Source: Okapia johnstoni
Lineage: Eukaryota > Chordata > Mammalia > Artiodactyla > Giraffidae
Length of the DNA: 64,000 bases
NCBI GenBank assembly: GCA_024291935.2
Contig: CM044310.1
Coordinates: forward strand, 85,124,713 to 85,188,712
Reading direction: 5' to 3'
Part shown: piece after piece, positions 43,581-55,004 of the stretch
Position numbering within the stretch: position 1 is the stretch's first letter
How the letters are laid out: each line of letters begins with the position of its first letter
Translations under genes and position numbers: made by a program
The notes under the pieces: generated by a model
What the model saw: the letters and a program-made list of their open reading frames with translations, nothing else
Database searches by the model: none
Told to the model about the DNA's origin: nothing

Positions 43581-44210
43581 TGCCTACTCTCCGCCCCTCC
43601 CGGCCCTGTTCTCGGCCTCCGGCTCCGCCCCGCAGCCCCAGCCCCAGGGCCCGGATGCTTCCGCCCAGCCTCGCGGCGCAGAGTGGTTCCTATACCTGTC
43701 GGTCAAAGACGTTCTTCCGGGGGCGTTAGGGCGGTTGCTCTAGGTCCTGCCAATCAAATCTGCTCGGCTCGGGTCGGGCCGCGCTTGACCCTCCCCATAC
43801 GTAACAGCGCCCGGAGAGAAACGTCAGTCACGGAAGTATCGGTCCCTGCCGGGGAGGGCTGGTTGTCTTTAGGGGGATGGGGCGGAGACAAGCGCCCGGA
43901 CATAATTGGTCACAGCGTCTGCCAGTCACCATGGAGACCCGCCCACGGGCCTGTGCGTGGCCGCCACTGCTAGTCGGGAGGGCAGTGACTGCGGGTTTCC
44001 CAAGCCTGAGTCAGGGCTGGGTAGGGTCGCGCGGCCGGAGTCCCGAACGAGGAGGCTGGGGGTGGGGCCGGCCGCCGCCCGGCCGCCCCGGTGCCCGCCC
44101 TTCGTCCCTTGGTCTCCGGGTGCGCCGCCAGGCCGGAGACCGCCACGTCGGGCTCACTCGGGTCTGGCCGGCCCGCAGTGGGAGGGGCTGGGGCCTCTGT
44201 CAGGTTGGGA

Positions 44211-45690
44211 GAACCTGGGAGAACGTTTGGTGTGTCCTTGAGAAATGTCCGTTTTCTGTGTCAATGAGTGGAGGAGCGCATAGGTACAGAAAATGGGACT
44301 AAACTCCCAAGTCACCCCTTGGCAGTAGCCTAGCTGCCAGAAGGGCTTTTTAAAAGTGTATCTATCGGACCTGACCTGTAAAATCCGAATCCGAGGGGCA
44401 ATGAGTACCATGAATTTACATTTGTCGTAAGTTCCTCTGGCGATTCTGGTACGCCTTGAAGTTTGCGAACCTTTTTCACGGTAACGAAGCTCCCGGCCCT
44501 CTGATTTTTAAATTATTATCATTTTTTTTACCTAACAAAGGTGATCTGGAATATCTTCCCCACATCTAACTTAGAAGCCTTTCACGGGAGTCGTTTCAGA
44601 CTGAAAAAAGTCTAAACGCAGCCTAGTTCACAAGGCACACCCTGTGCTGGCCTCATTCCCATATTCCCATCTCATTTCCCACGTTTCTCTCCGGCCTCAT
44701 TCTGTGGCGGTTGCCCTTGGCTTTCACACCTCTGAGGCTTTTCTTAGAATGGTGCCTCCTCTTGGGGTGCCCTTCCAATCCCCACCTAACTCGGTATCTT
44801 ACACTCAGAAGAGGCGAAATATTCTCTGATCTAGCAGTTTTGTTCAGTTTTTGGTGGCCTTTCATATTCTGGTAAAATGACCTCCTTGTTAAATGGCAGA
44901 CAGCCAAACGCTCCTAATCCCAAGGGTTGGTTCTGAAATCCAACTTCCTCCTCTGGTGAAAACATTCCTGAGCCACTTCTGTTTGTCCAGTTAAAATACA
45001 CTCGGGAATGTTGTAATGCCCTTACTATTAGTCCCAGTCAATATAAAGAGGAAGATAAGCAGGAAGTCCTTTCTCCTGGCAATAGGTGATCTCCCTTGGC
45101 ACCTCTCTGACCCAATCCCTCCTCAGCTTCTTGGCAGTCTCATCATTCTTGCCTAAACTTTTTTCTGATCCCACCTTCTACTCTCCTCCTTGACAATCTC
45201 ATCTCTTCCCTAAGCTTCACCAAGGACTCACATGTATTTCTCCAGCTCAGACCTCTCCACTGAGCTTCAGCATCCATTTCGCACTGGATGCTTCAGATAC
45301 GTATCAGAATCCTTACAGCTGCACATGCCAGAAAACCCAACTCAAATCAACTTGCATAGCAAGGAGATTTGCCTCATATGGGAGGGCAGGGTCCAGCGGT
45401 GGCAGTCTGGACTTCAGGCACTACTTTCCTTCCAGTGCCTGGAATGTTCCTTAGACACACCCAGGTGTGACAATGGCTAGCAAAACAGAGAGCATCTGTT
45501 CCTTCCAGGGATCTCTTTCACAGAGCAAAGATGCCTTTCCCAGAAGCTCCCCAGAAGCAATGCTCATGTTTCAGTGATCAGAAACAAGTCACGCAGGGGT
45601 GTCTGCCCACAACGAAACCAATCAAGGTCAAGTGGAATGAGTCTGCCATGATTGGCTAGGGCCTCAGCAAGATTTACCCTGGATCCCTGG
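44211..45690. other. Intergenic sequence upstream of AKTIP
   Basis: Falls from CpG island to ordinary composition. The parts 44640-45240 and 45250-45690 read like old, decayed interspersed repeats (for example CTCCAGCTCAGACCTCTCCA near 45241, GATTTGCCTCATATGGGAGG near 45367) that I cannot name with certainty. No gene is seen. Confidence 0.5.
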
Positions 45691-46085
45691 CCTTTAGGCA
45701 GAGGAGTGACATGATTGGTTTGTATTTTGAGAAGGCCCATGGAGAAGGAAATGGCAACCCACTCCAGTATTCTTGCCTGGAAAATCCCATGGACAGAGGA
45801 GCCTGGTGGGATACAGCCCATGGGGTTGCAGAATTGGATCTGACTGAGTCATTAAACAACAACAGCTTTGCCTGGAGAACAGACTGTGGGGTCACGAGAG
45901 CACTTGGGAAAATGTTGCAGTAGTTGAGCCAGAGACAGCTGCATGAATTTGATGGTGAAGATGGAGAAGTGAATGAGTTCAGATACTCAAGAGGTGGACA
46001 GACAGGACTTGCCCATGGATTAGATATGGGGATGAAGACAAGGGCCGTGTCATGGATGAAGCCTAGATTTTGACTTGAGCTACTG
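45690..46085 (-). repeat. L2 LINE fragment, antisense, split by a SINE
   Basis: CAGAGGAGTGACATGATTGG before and AGACTGTGGGGTCACGAGAG...TTGCAGTAGTTGAGCCAGAG after the SINE at 45735-45862, both typical of reversed L2. Confidence 0.6.
45735..45862 (+). repeat. Bov-tA SINE, 5'-truncated
   Basis: CATGGAGAAGGAAATGGCAA, CATGGACAGAGGAGCCTGGT and GAATTGGATCTGACTGAGTC followed by a short AACAACAACA tail. Lacks the tRNA-like head. Confidence 0.88.
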
Positions 46086-46389
46086 GATGAATGGTGAGGA
46101 CTTTCACTAAGATGAGAAACAGTAAAAGCCATGCTGTTTGCAGGGGTGGAGGGATGGGGAAATAGTTCGGTTTCAGTTAGGTAATGTTTGGGGGTGTTTC
46201 TTTAAGTTCTCTTGCCTGTGTATTGTTAACTATTTCCCCCTTCTTCATGGCTAACAGAGCCTTGATTTTTGTTGAGGAGTCTTGCCCTTCAGTGGTTTCC
46301 TGTTGTTTTGGGGGCAATATAGTCACCTTGGGCCTGGCATGGCAGGACCTATCTGTCCAGCCCCATGGGCCCCAGGCTCCAGCCACTCA

Positions 46390-46715
46390 CATTCTTTTAA
46401 TGCCTTGGACATGTGATGCTCTCCCAGTCTGCCCCACCACAAGAGGGGGCTTGGGTGTTCCCTTTGCCTGCACCGTCCTTTTCTCAAAGAGTCGGGACAC
46501 AGTGACTAAACAACAACAACACATGTCTCTGCTCAAACACCACTTCTGAGGGCAATTTTCTGTCTTTGTGGGAGAGGACTTGTTAGTATCTATCTCTATA
46601 CTATATAGGAAGCTCCATGAGGCAGGCACCATGTCTGTTTCATCGTTCCTGGCCTCCCCAGCATCCAGTGCAATGCCTGTGTGTGGTGGGTATGAAACAG
46701 ACCCTTGACAAATAA
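46390..46715 (+). repeat. L2 LINE 3' fragment, sense, with a short Bov-tA end piece
   Basis: TCTGCTCAAACACCACTTCT, then AGGAAGCTCCATGAGGCAGG...CACCATGTCTGTTTCATCGT and GTGCAATGCCTGTGTGTGGT are L2 3' end text. At 46484-46520 only the last about 37 bp of a Bov-tA (AAAGAGTCGGGACACAGTGA plus AACAACAACA) is present. Confidence 0.65.
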
Positions 46716-46730
46716 AGGGCAGAAGCAACT

Positions 46731-47022
46731 CAGTTCAGTTCAGTCGCTCAGTTGTGTCCAACTCTTTGCGACCCCATGGACTGCAGCACACCAGGCTTCC
46801 CTGTCCATCACCAACTCCCAGAGTTTGCACAAACTCATGTCCATCGAATCGGTGATGCCATCCAACCATCTCATCCTCTGTCGTCCCCTTCTCCTCCTGC
46901 CTTCAATCTTTCCCAGCATCGGTATTTTCCAGTGAGTCAGTTCTTCTCATCAGGTGGCCAAAGTACTGGAGTTTCAGCTTCAGCATCAGTCTTTCCAGTG
47001 AATATTCAGGACTGATTTTTTT
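46731..47022 (-). repeat. BovB 3' end (short 5'-truncated copy), antisense, with target-site duplication
   Basis: CAGTTCAGTTCAGTCGCTCA to CAGTGAATATTCAGGACTGA is the last about 290 bp of BovB in reverse. AGAAGCAACT is repeated exactly at 46721-46730 and 47023-47032. Confidence 0.95.
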
Positions 47023-47032
47023 AGAAGCAACT

Positions 47033-48965
47033 AAAGTATATTTAAAATACCGACCAACCTGCATGCCCCCATATCTGCACCAAGAAAGGAGCTGATTATG
47101 AAAATGAGGATGATTTATTTAAAGGGAAATGAAGAGGTAGCCTTGTGATACCATTTCTTCAAGACTAAAATATAAAGTACTAAGAAGAAAAAAAAAAAAA
47201 CTACTAACCCTAAACCTTACCTGCAAAACATTTTTAATCACTTCATATTATATTCATTAGTCTAACCTTTTGGAGCATATCTGATATTTGTGTCAAAAGA
47301 TGAATTCTTGGGACTTCCCTGGTGGCCCAGTGGTTAAGACTCCGTGCTCTCAATGCAGGGGGCATGAATTTGGCCTCTGGTTGGGGAACTAGGATCCTGC
47401 ATGCCACATAGCCAATAAATAAATAATAAAAAATAAATTTAAAACACGTTTAAAGAATTTTAAATTATTTAAAAAGAATTCTTGCATCAGGACTTCAGTA
47501 GACATGTGATCTCTATGAGTAGTCAAGACTCCTGCTCATGTTCTAATAAGCAAAATATTCACTGAATCCATTTTTCTTTTGGTCTTTGGGAAATTAACTG
47601 TACAAAGCCAGTTTAGATCACTGATTTACTACTAAAGGAAGGCCTGAACAGAAGGAAAGGGCCAAATGATGGTTGGTTGAAATGTGTGTTTCATATACAT
47701 GAACCAGTATTTTAAGCTCACTCCATTTACCTCCTAAATCCTTTTCTGAAAAGCAGATTCCTATATAATATGGTATGTGTATCACCGTTTACATGATTAT
47801 TGTTAAAGATTCATGAGATGATTATATAACTGTGTGTTTATTTTAATACATCAGAGAAAAATGCAACAACACATCACTGCCAAGGCTTTATGGATAGTAA
47901 TGTTTAGGATGAGACCACAGTAAGGTTTTTTTTTAAAGTGAATCGGTTTAAGGGAGGATATTAAGTATTATAATGATCCTCAAGTATGGCAGAAATCATG
48001 AATTTTTGACTATGATTTAAGTTTGAGAAACTGCTATAAAGGATGGTGTGGCTTTTATCCTTTCTACATCCTCACTGATAATGACAGTTTTTGCTTATAA
48101 CATCACAAATGTGCTTCTAGTTTGGGGTTGCATCACATTTTCTTCCCTGACCTAGTTCCTGTAACTCCTGACTCTTGAATAAATTAGTGAGTGGATGGTT
48201 GAATTGCTGGATAGATGAAATAGATAGATGAATTTTACAGAATACAATATTTCAAATCTAAATCGGAGTAGCTGACAGACCACTGTGAGTATTTATGCCT
48301 TAAGGAAAAGCAATCAATATACAACATTGCAGTTCATAGAGGGCCAGAAGAGAACTGATTTTCTTTTATAACCAAACAGGGCTTTGAACGTGGCATGACA
48401 CTGCAAATAACCACCCACTCTCTTAGCGTGCTTCCGGCTATTCCACCAGCCACAAGAACTCCTGGCATTGTATGCAAGTTCTTGTACACAAGAACTTATT
48501 GGCATTGTATGCAAAATCACCTCACTCTGCCATTTCAGAGCATTTGGAGAGATGACAAAGGCTTAAGGTTAGTTTTAACCAGAGTGGTAGATTTCAGAAC
48601 AGGAAAAAAACGGAGAGAAAGCAATATTAATCCATTAATAAATATTGATAATTCAGGGTCTGCTGTGGGCAGAGTACTGTTCCTGACATAGACACCTTTC
48701 TTTCTTACAATGGGTAAACAGAGATCTGTGAAGGCCAAGAAGTCCCAATGATTTTGAGTCTGCCACCCAAAGTAAATGATGTTGTCACTATCATTTCTAT
48801 GTTCCAACTTTCTATTATAAAAATTTTCAGTCATACAGAAAAGTAGAGTAAAAGGACTATCCTTAAACTCACCACCCAGGTTCAACAACATATTAATGGT
48901 GTAATACTTCTGCTGTATTTCCTTTTACTGTCTAATTTTTTCCTCCCAAATCATTTAAAAATAAG
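47033..48965. other. Intergenic, mostly unique sequence
   Basis: Holds one CHR-1 SINE (47310-47450) and a small direct/inverted repeat cluster at 48452-48514. No coding region is supported; the ORFs at 48395-48691 (+) and 48535-48891 (-) lack family resemblance. Confidence 0.6.
47310..47450 (+). repeat. CHR-1 type SINE
   Basis: GGGACTTCCCTGGTGGCCCA head, CTCTCAATGCAGGGGGCATG body and CATAGCCAATAAATAAATAA tail. Confidence 0.92.
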
Positions 48966-50737
48966 TTGCAGAGGAAGACCAAGATGGCAGATGGGGAACT
49001 CACCTCCCCCCACAAACACATCAAATATGTCTACATGTGGAACAATTCTCACTGAAAACTAACTGGAAATTGGCTGAAAGATATGTTCAATCAAGGCTGT
49101 AAGATCCACATGGAACTGGGTAGGAAGGGAAGAGAACCCATCCGGTCAGGACCTGTGCCCCTGGGAGAGGACTCAGAAGAGGAGGGGGATTACATGGGCT
49201 GAGATCCTCCCTGGGGAGTAAGCAGTTTGAACCACATATTGGCCACACCAGCCCTGGGGGAGTGAGTCTGACTCCAGGAAGATGAGTCCATCTGGCTGGC
49301 CGGAAGGCTGGTAGGACTAACAGGTAGGCTGTGGGAAGCCTGGACTCCACCTGTGAGGACTGCATACATGCTTGCTTACTCCCAAAAAAGGGCAGAGAGG
49401 GCAGATTGAAACTGCCTGCGGTGCTAGCAGGTTTCTTCACCCACCCTGGCACTCAACTCAGCCTAAGCTGAGCATCCACACCAGCCCTGCCTGCTCTGCA
49501 GCACAGTTCCACACTTGAGTGAGGGCTGCAGAGGCCAAGGGGAGAGCTCAGTTGTGAGGGACAAAGGTGGCTTGGACCCAGAGTGGCTTCTGGGGAGGGG
49601 CAGCCATTATAGAACCTCAAAAAACCCTGGATTGCCAAAGCAAATTTGAAAAAAAAGAAGAAAGCTGGAGGTATCTTACTCCCTTACTTCAGGCTATACA
49701 ACAAAGCTACAGTAATCAAAGCACCATGGTACCGGCACAAAAAACAGATGCAGAGATCAATGGAGCAGAATAGAGAGCCCATAAATAAATGCACACACTA
49801 ATGACCAATTCTTGCCTTGAGAGACCTATGAGCAGTATAAAATGGTCAATTAGTCCGTGACAAAGGAGGCATGAATATATACACTGGAGTAAAGACAATC
49901 TCTTCAATATGTGGTTCTGGGAAAACAGGACAGCTGCATGTAAAAGACTGATAGAATACTTTCTCACACCATATACACAAAAAGACTCAAAGTGGATTAA
50001 AGAGATAAAACCTGAAACCATAAAACTGCTAGAAGAGAATATAGGCAGAATACCCTTTGACACAAATTGTAGTGATATTTTTTTGGATCTGTCTCTAAGG
50101 CAAAAGAAAAAGAGCAAACTATAAACAAATGGGACCTAAATTTGTTAAATTTGAGAACTGTTGCTTATCAAAGGAAATGATCAACAAAAGGCAACCTTCT
50201 CAACGGGAAAAAATATTTGTAGATGAGATGGACAAGGCATTAACATCCAAAATATAAAAACTGCTCTTAAAACTCTACATCAAAACAAACAACCCAATTT
50301 AAAAAATGGGCCGAATACCTGAATAGACATTTTCCCAAAGAAGATATACAGATGGCCAACAGGCAAATGAAAATATGCTTACTGTAGCTAATCATGAGAG
50401 AAATGCAAATCAAAACCACCATGAGGTATCACCTCACACCTGCCAGAATGACAGTCTTCAAAAAGTCTACAAATGACAAATGTTGGCAAAGATGTGGACA
50501 AAATGGAGCCATAGTTCACTATGGAAAATAGTGGCAAGTCCTCAAGAAAAACAAAAATATAGCTATCATATGATCCACAGATCCCACTCCTGGGTATTAT
50601 ATCTAAAGAAAATGAAAACACCTATTTAAAAAGATACATGCATGTCAGTGTTCGTAGCAGCATTATTTAGAATAGCCAAGATATGGAAGCAACCCATGTG
50701 CCCATCAACAGATGAATGGATAAAGAAGACGTGGTGT

Positions 50738-50820
50738 GAGTGTGTGTGTGTGTGTGTGTGTATGCACACACACAATGGAATATATATATACATGTATATA
50801 TATATATATATATACACACA
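50738..50820. repeat. (TG)n-(CA)n-(TA)n microsatellite inside L1
   Basis: GTGTGTGTGTGTGTGTGTAT, a CACACACACA stretch and then ATATATATATATATATACAC. Likely length-variable. Confidence 0.9.
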
Positions 50821-51200
50821 CCCATTCAATGAAACATTGCTCATCCTTTAAAAAAAGAATGAAATTCTGCCATTTACAACAACACAGATGGACCTAGAGG
50901 GTATTATGTTTAGTGAAATATGTCCAATTGAGAAAGAAAAATACTGTATGATATCACTTATATGTGGAAATTAAAAAATTTAATAAATGAATAAATCTAA
51001 CAAAACAGAAACAGACTCACAGATATAGAAACCAAACTAGTGGTTACTAGTGGGGAGAGGAAAGGGGGAGGGGCAAGAAAGGGTGGGGGATTAAGAGATA
51101 CAAACTACTTTGTATAAAAAAAATAAGCAACAAGGATATATTATACAGCACAAGGATATACAGCCACTATTTTGGAATAACTTTAAATGGAAAAAAAATG

Positions 51201-51413
51201 GGGCTTCCCTGGTGGCTCAGAAGGTAAAGATTCTGCCTGCGGTGCAGGAGACCTGGGTTTGATCCCTGGGTTGGGAAGACCCCTGGAGGAGGGCATGGGA
51301 ACCCACTCCAGTATTGTTGCCTGGAGAATCCCCATGGACAGAGGAGCCTGGCAGGCTAAAGTCCATCGGGTCGCAAAGAGTCGGACACAACTGAGTGACT
51401 AAGCACAAGCACA
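51201..51413 (+). repeat. Bov-tA SINE nested in the L1 3' UTR
   Basis: GGGGCTTCCCTGGTGGCTCA head, TGATCCCTGGGTTGGGAAGA B-box region, and CGCAAAGAGTCGGACACAAC end with AAGCACAAGCAC tail. L1 3' UTR resumes at 51417. Confidence 0.94.
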
Positions 51414-51852
51414 ATCTATAAAAATATTGAATCACTATGTTGTACACGTGAAACTTTTGTACTTTAAATCAACTATATTTCAATTAAAAAAGATAAGCTG
51501 AGGTCATCGTGAACTTCACTCCTAGTTACCTCAGCATGTATCTCCTAAGGTCTAGGACATTCCCCTGCCTACAGGGCCATGGTCACCCTTGAGAAAATGC
51601 TCTAAATTCCTAGCCTCATTGCATGCCCATACCTATTTAAATTGTCCTTATTGTCACATATCATAAAAATGCTTTTTATTGTTATCATTTTCTGAAGCCA
51701 CGATCCAGTCAAGATTTATTCATTGTGCTTGGTTGTTACATCTCTTTAATCGCTATTATAGAACAATTCTTCCTCCTGCCCCCATAACTTGGACCACCGG
51801 AACAGACCAGGATGGATTTTTTGTGATTTCGTTTACCTTGATCCTCTATCCC

Positions 51853-52157
51853 TGATTTATTTATTTATTATTTTTGGCTGTGCTGTGTCTTCCTTGCCGC
51901 ACATGGGCTTTCTTTAGCTGCAGTAAGTGGGAGCTACTCTTCATTGAGGTGCGTAGGGTTCTCCTTGCAGTGACTTCTCGTCGTGGATCACGGGCTCTAG
52001 GCACACGGGTTTCGGTAGTTGCAGTACATGGACTCAGTAGTTGGGCACAGGCTCAGTTGCTCCATGGCATGTGGGATCTTCCCGCATCAGGGACTGAACC
52101 TGTGTCCCTTGCATTGACAGGTGGATTCTTAACCACTGGACCACCAGGGAAGTCCTA
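51853..52157 (-). repeat. CHR-2 type SINE, antisense
   Basis: TTTATTTATTTATTATTTTT, GGCTGTGCTGTGTCTTCCTT, and a long CHR-2 body to CCACTGGACCACCAGGGAAG. Confidence 0.93.
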
Positions 52158-52534
52158 TCTCTGTATTTCTTGAATACAGTAAGGGCTGAACACCTGATTA
52201 GATTTAGCATTTCTGGCAGGAATACTTTGTGGAGGAGGAGTTTATTTTGACTCCTTGAACTACTGATGCAGCAGAATTGCATCCTAATGATTATGTGTGA
52301 ACAATTAAAAACAGAAATATTGTCTCTGCTAACACAAGTTGCTTGACTCTCTGGCAGTGTAAATAGTAGTAAAATTTGAAGTTTCCATTGGATATTTTGG
52401 CCATTGCTACTTCTCACTCTTAAGGCTGACTTCCTGTCAATGACTTTTGTCCTCACAACTATCAATGAGGCCATAAAATCACACTTGCTATGTGGCCACT
52501 TGCTGGGTACTTAATGCCAGCTTAGTTGTGGTGG

Positions 52535-52755
52535 TGGTGGTTTATTCGATAAGTCGTGTCTGACTCTTTGCTAACCCACAGACTGCAGCCCACCAGGCTC
52601 TTCTGTCCATGGGATTTTCCAGGCAAGGATACTGGAGCAGGTTGCCATTTCCTTCTTCAGAGGATCTTCCCGACCCAGGGACTGAACCCACATCTACTGT
52701 ATCTCCTGCATTGGCAGGTGGATTCTTTACCACTGAACCACCTGAGAAGTCCGCC
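52535..52755 (-). repeat. Bov-tA SINE, antisense
   Basis: GTCGTGTCTGACTCTTTGCT, CCCACCAGGCTCTTCTGTCC, and GTGGATTCTTTACCACTGAA near the end. A (GGT)n stretch at 52530-52542 marks its tail. Confidence 0.92.
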
Positions 52756-52759
52756 AGCT

Positions 52760-54854
52760 AAGTTGAGTCCGATTGAAAAAAGAAACTGAACGTGGCTCAG
52801 AAGACACCAGGTGGAACAGGGTGACTGCGGTGCTAGCAACTCTTAGTGAGGGGAAGAAGGGGGCCTCCTAAAGATTATGTTTATGCAATTCACATTTGAA
52901 CATTTGCTACTTTACATCTGCAGCCAAGCCTGGCCTCAGGTTCCTGCTAACTGATACACTGTAAATCTTAAGGACGCTCACTTTTTTCTCTCTTTTTGAT
53001 GTGTCAAGGTACCAGACATTCCCTAGTGTGTGCAGTAGGGAAAATGAAGACTGCTTGAAGGAACAGTAAAGCCTGGTGCACTGTTGCTTTCTGTGGCAAT
53101 GTGACTCTAAACAAAGGTGACAGCAGAGACTGTTACTGTATATCCTAGTGGGTTCATATGAATGTATTTGTATTTTCTCTAGTAACAAGCAGCAGTTTCT
53201 CTTGACACCATTTATATGCCCTTCCCTTTCAGTTCACAGTAGCTGGCAAACCTTGCCCTGCTTCGCCAAATACAGCTTCAAGCTGGGGAAGGTGCTGGGT
53301 GAGTAAATTATCCAAAGGGGTTCGACCGTAGCACCTCCTGGTGGTGGGTCGAGTGCCCTCTGGTGGCCAATGGGAAGAATGCCTATAGCAAAGCAGGAAT
53401 TAATTTACCGGAGGACGTTTGTTCTAGAGAATACTATGTGTACATTTTAAATAGGCCCCTGCTCTTGAAACCCAATGCCTAGATCTGTATTCTTGAAAAA
53501 TTCACAGCTAAAAGAGTTATGTTTACCTTACACAAAGTTGCTTATTAGTCTCAACTTCTCCATCAAGTCCCCCATATATAAGAAATGGATTCAAGAGAGA
53601 GATTTTTACTGAAACTTTCATCGAAGATGCCTTCAACAACATGCTGTGAGTATTATTCCAGAAGCCATTCCCCAGGGCTGCCCCACTGAAGAAAGGTCAT
53701 CCTTTTGCCCCCCAGAAACTCCCCATCAGTAGTTTTGGGCTTGACTTTATCCCTGCACTACTGCCTTCCTCTCACCCCCATCAAAACCAGAACTTGGAAT
53801 CTTTATTCCCTAAAACAAGAACGACTAAAGAAAGCTGAACCCTTCTGCACAGTCTGGGACCCAAAGCCCGAAATTAGAGATGAAACACTCACGGTGGCGT
53901 TTCCGGCACTGACCCAGAGCACGCTGACCGATTCTATCCTCCAGAGGAGGTGGTCTGGGGAGTGAAGGGTGGGGGGAAGGGATTAGGAGAAATTAGGGGC
54001 TGGGATGAGCAGGTGACTGCCGCACCCCCTCTCCAAGGCTCTACACTTGCACGGTTCAAGGGCTGCAACACTGCTGAGGAAAAGACTGGCCCAAATATGC
54101 CCACATGACAAAGGACGAGGGTGATCAACTGGGCATCAGGTTTGTGTTTAGGTAGAAGCTCTGGAGCAGAGGTGTCCCTGGGCAATGCAGCATTCCCAGT
54201 GACCCCAGTCACTCAAGAGTTAGATCCCCTGAGGGTCACATGATCCGGCTTCTCAGGACAAATATTTATCTTAATCATTGATGAGTGGAGGCTGCACTGG
54301 TCTGCTGGTATGGGCAGGCTCCTTCCATAAAGCAGAATAACCCAGGTGATGAGCCCGCTGGGGTCAGCTGGGGAAATCCCAACTTCCAGGAGGGTTTGAA
54401 ACTGCCATCCATCCACATCCTCACAGCCTGTATCTGGGTGTGCTGGGGACTTTCTATCTTAAATCCCAGCATGGGGTGCAGTAGGAGGCCCCATCTACAC
54501 CCACAGTGGGAGTTCTCCCCTATCTCTTCCCTCCTGGAAGAGCCACAGTGACTTAACACAGCCACAGCTCTTTGACTGATTAGAGGATGTGTTGTTATTG
54601 CTTGCTGACCAGAAATATCACCCAGTGGCAAAATGCAAGGTCACACACACAGAGAGGAAGAGGGGCAAAGAATTATGCCACTGAACAGATAATCCCTAAG
54701 CCATTCATACGCCTCCACTGCTATGACTCCACTCCACTGCGATGTGGTCCAAGCCACCATGACCTGGATGACATCTCTCATCTGAATGAGGGCACCGGCC
54801 TCCCCACTGGGCTCTGGCTTCCCCCGCCTCCTCTCAGTCTGTCCTCAACATGGC
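52760..54854. other. Intergenic, largely unique sequence
   Basis: 2.1 kb without repeats I can name. Several ORFs of 67-118 codons (53705-54865, both strands) show no domain, codon pattern or splice structure. A short GTAGCACCTCCTGGTGGTGG / GTGCCCTCTGGTGGCCAATG pair near 53327-53372 carries two CCTCCTGGTGG/CCCTCTGGTGG words like CTCF cores, only a suggestion. Confidence 0.5.
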
Positions 54855-54995
54855 AGGTACAGTGAGCACATTCAATCTCAAGTCAGGCCACATCACTTTC
54901 TGCTCAAACCTCCCGCGGTTTCCCGTCTCAGGTAGACTAAAGGCCTAAGAGACTCCAGGTAATCTAGCCACTGCTACTGACTCACCTGTGTCCAG
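54855..54995 (+). repeat. L2 LINE fragment, sense (left part, split by L1)
   Basis: CAGTGAGCACATTCAATCTC, CACATCACTTTCTGCTCAAA and CCAGGTAATCTAGCCACTGC are L2-like. The matching right part lies at 55668. Confidence 0.5.
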
Positions 54996-55004
54996 CTCCT
55001 CCTC

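Larger units (their letters stand above)
42900..44210. promoter_or_regulatory. AKTIP: CpG island with the AKTIP promoter
   Basis: Very GC- and CpG-rich compared with the rest of the window, which is a poor CpG background. It includes GC boxes (about 43590, 43625), ETS-like CTTCCGG (about 43713) and CGGAAG (about 43829), CCAAT on the + strand (43752) and ATTGG, that is CCAAT on the minus strand (about 43905). The palindromic-looking GTCACCATGGAGAC lies near 43926. No TATA box is evident. CCAAT boxes in both directions and an island extending about 600 bp beyond the AKTIP side suggest divergent transcription is possible, but no + strand gene is recognised. Confidence 0.85.
48966..51492 (+). mobile_element. 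L1 LINE, sense, internally deleted (5' UTR joined to the end of ORF2)
   Basis: Starts AGAGGAAGACCAAGATGGCA, the artiodactyl L1 5' UTR type, and follows it to about 49605. At about 49610-49640 it switches to the last third of ORF2 (ACCTCAAAAAACCCTGGATT, AAGAAAGCTGGAGGTATCTT). Text from there to 51492 is ORF2 end and 3' UTR, ending TCAACTATATTTCAATTAAA. ORF1 and most of ORF2 are missing. A residual frame at 49909-50124 ([20 protein letters not shown]) is ORF2-derived. A Bov-tA is inserted at 51201 and a TG/TA microsatellite lies at 50738-50820. Confidence 0.85.

Noticed and set aside
43926..43940. RFX X-box (GTCACCATGGAGAC)
   Set aside because: The left half-site fits but the right half has two mismatches to the X-box consensus; not called.
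43338..43973. 211-codon + strand ORF in the CpG island
   Set aside because: GC-rich DNA has few stops. The protein is Pro/Arg/Ala-rich with no family resemblance, and it overlaps the AKTIP promoter and exon 1.
53327..53372. Pair of CTCF-like CCCTCTGGTGG words
   Set aside because: Only the core word matches by eye; without a matrix score or binding data this is not enough to call a site.
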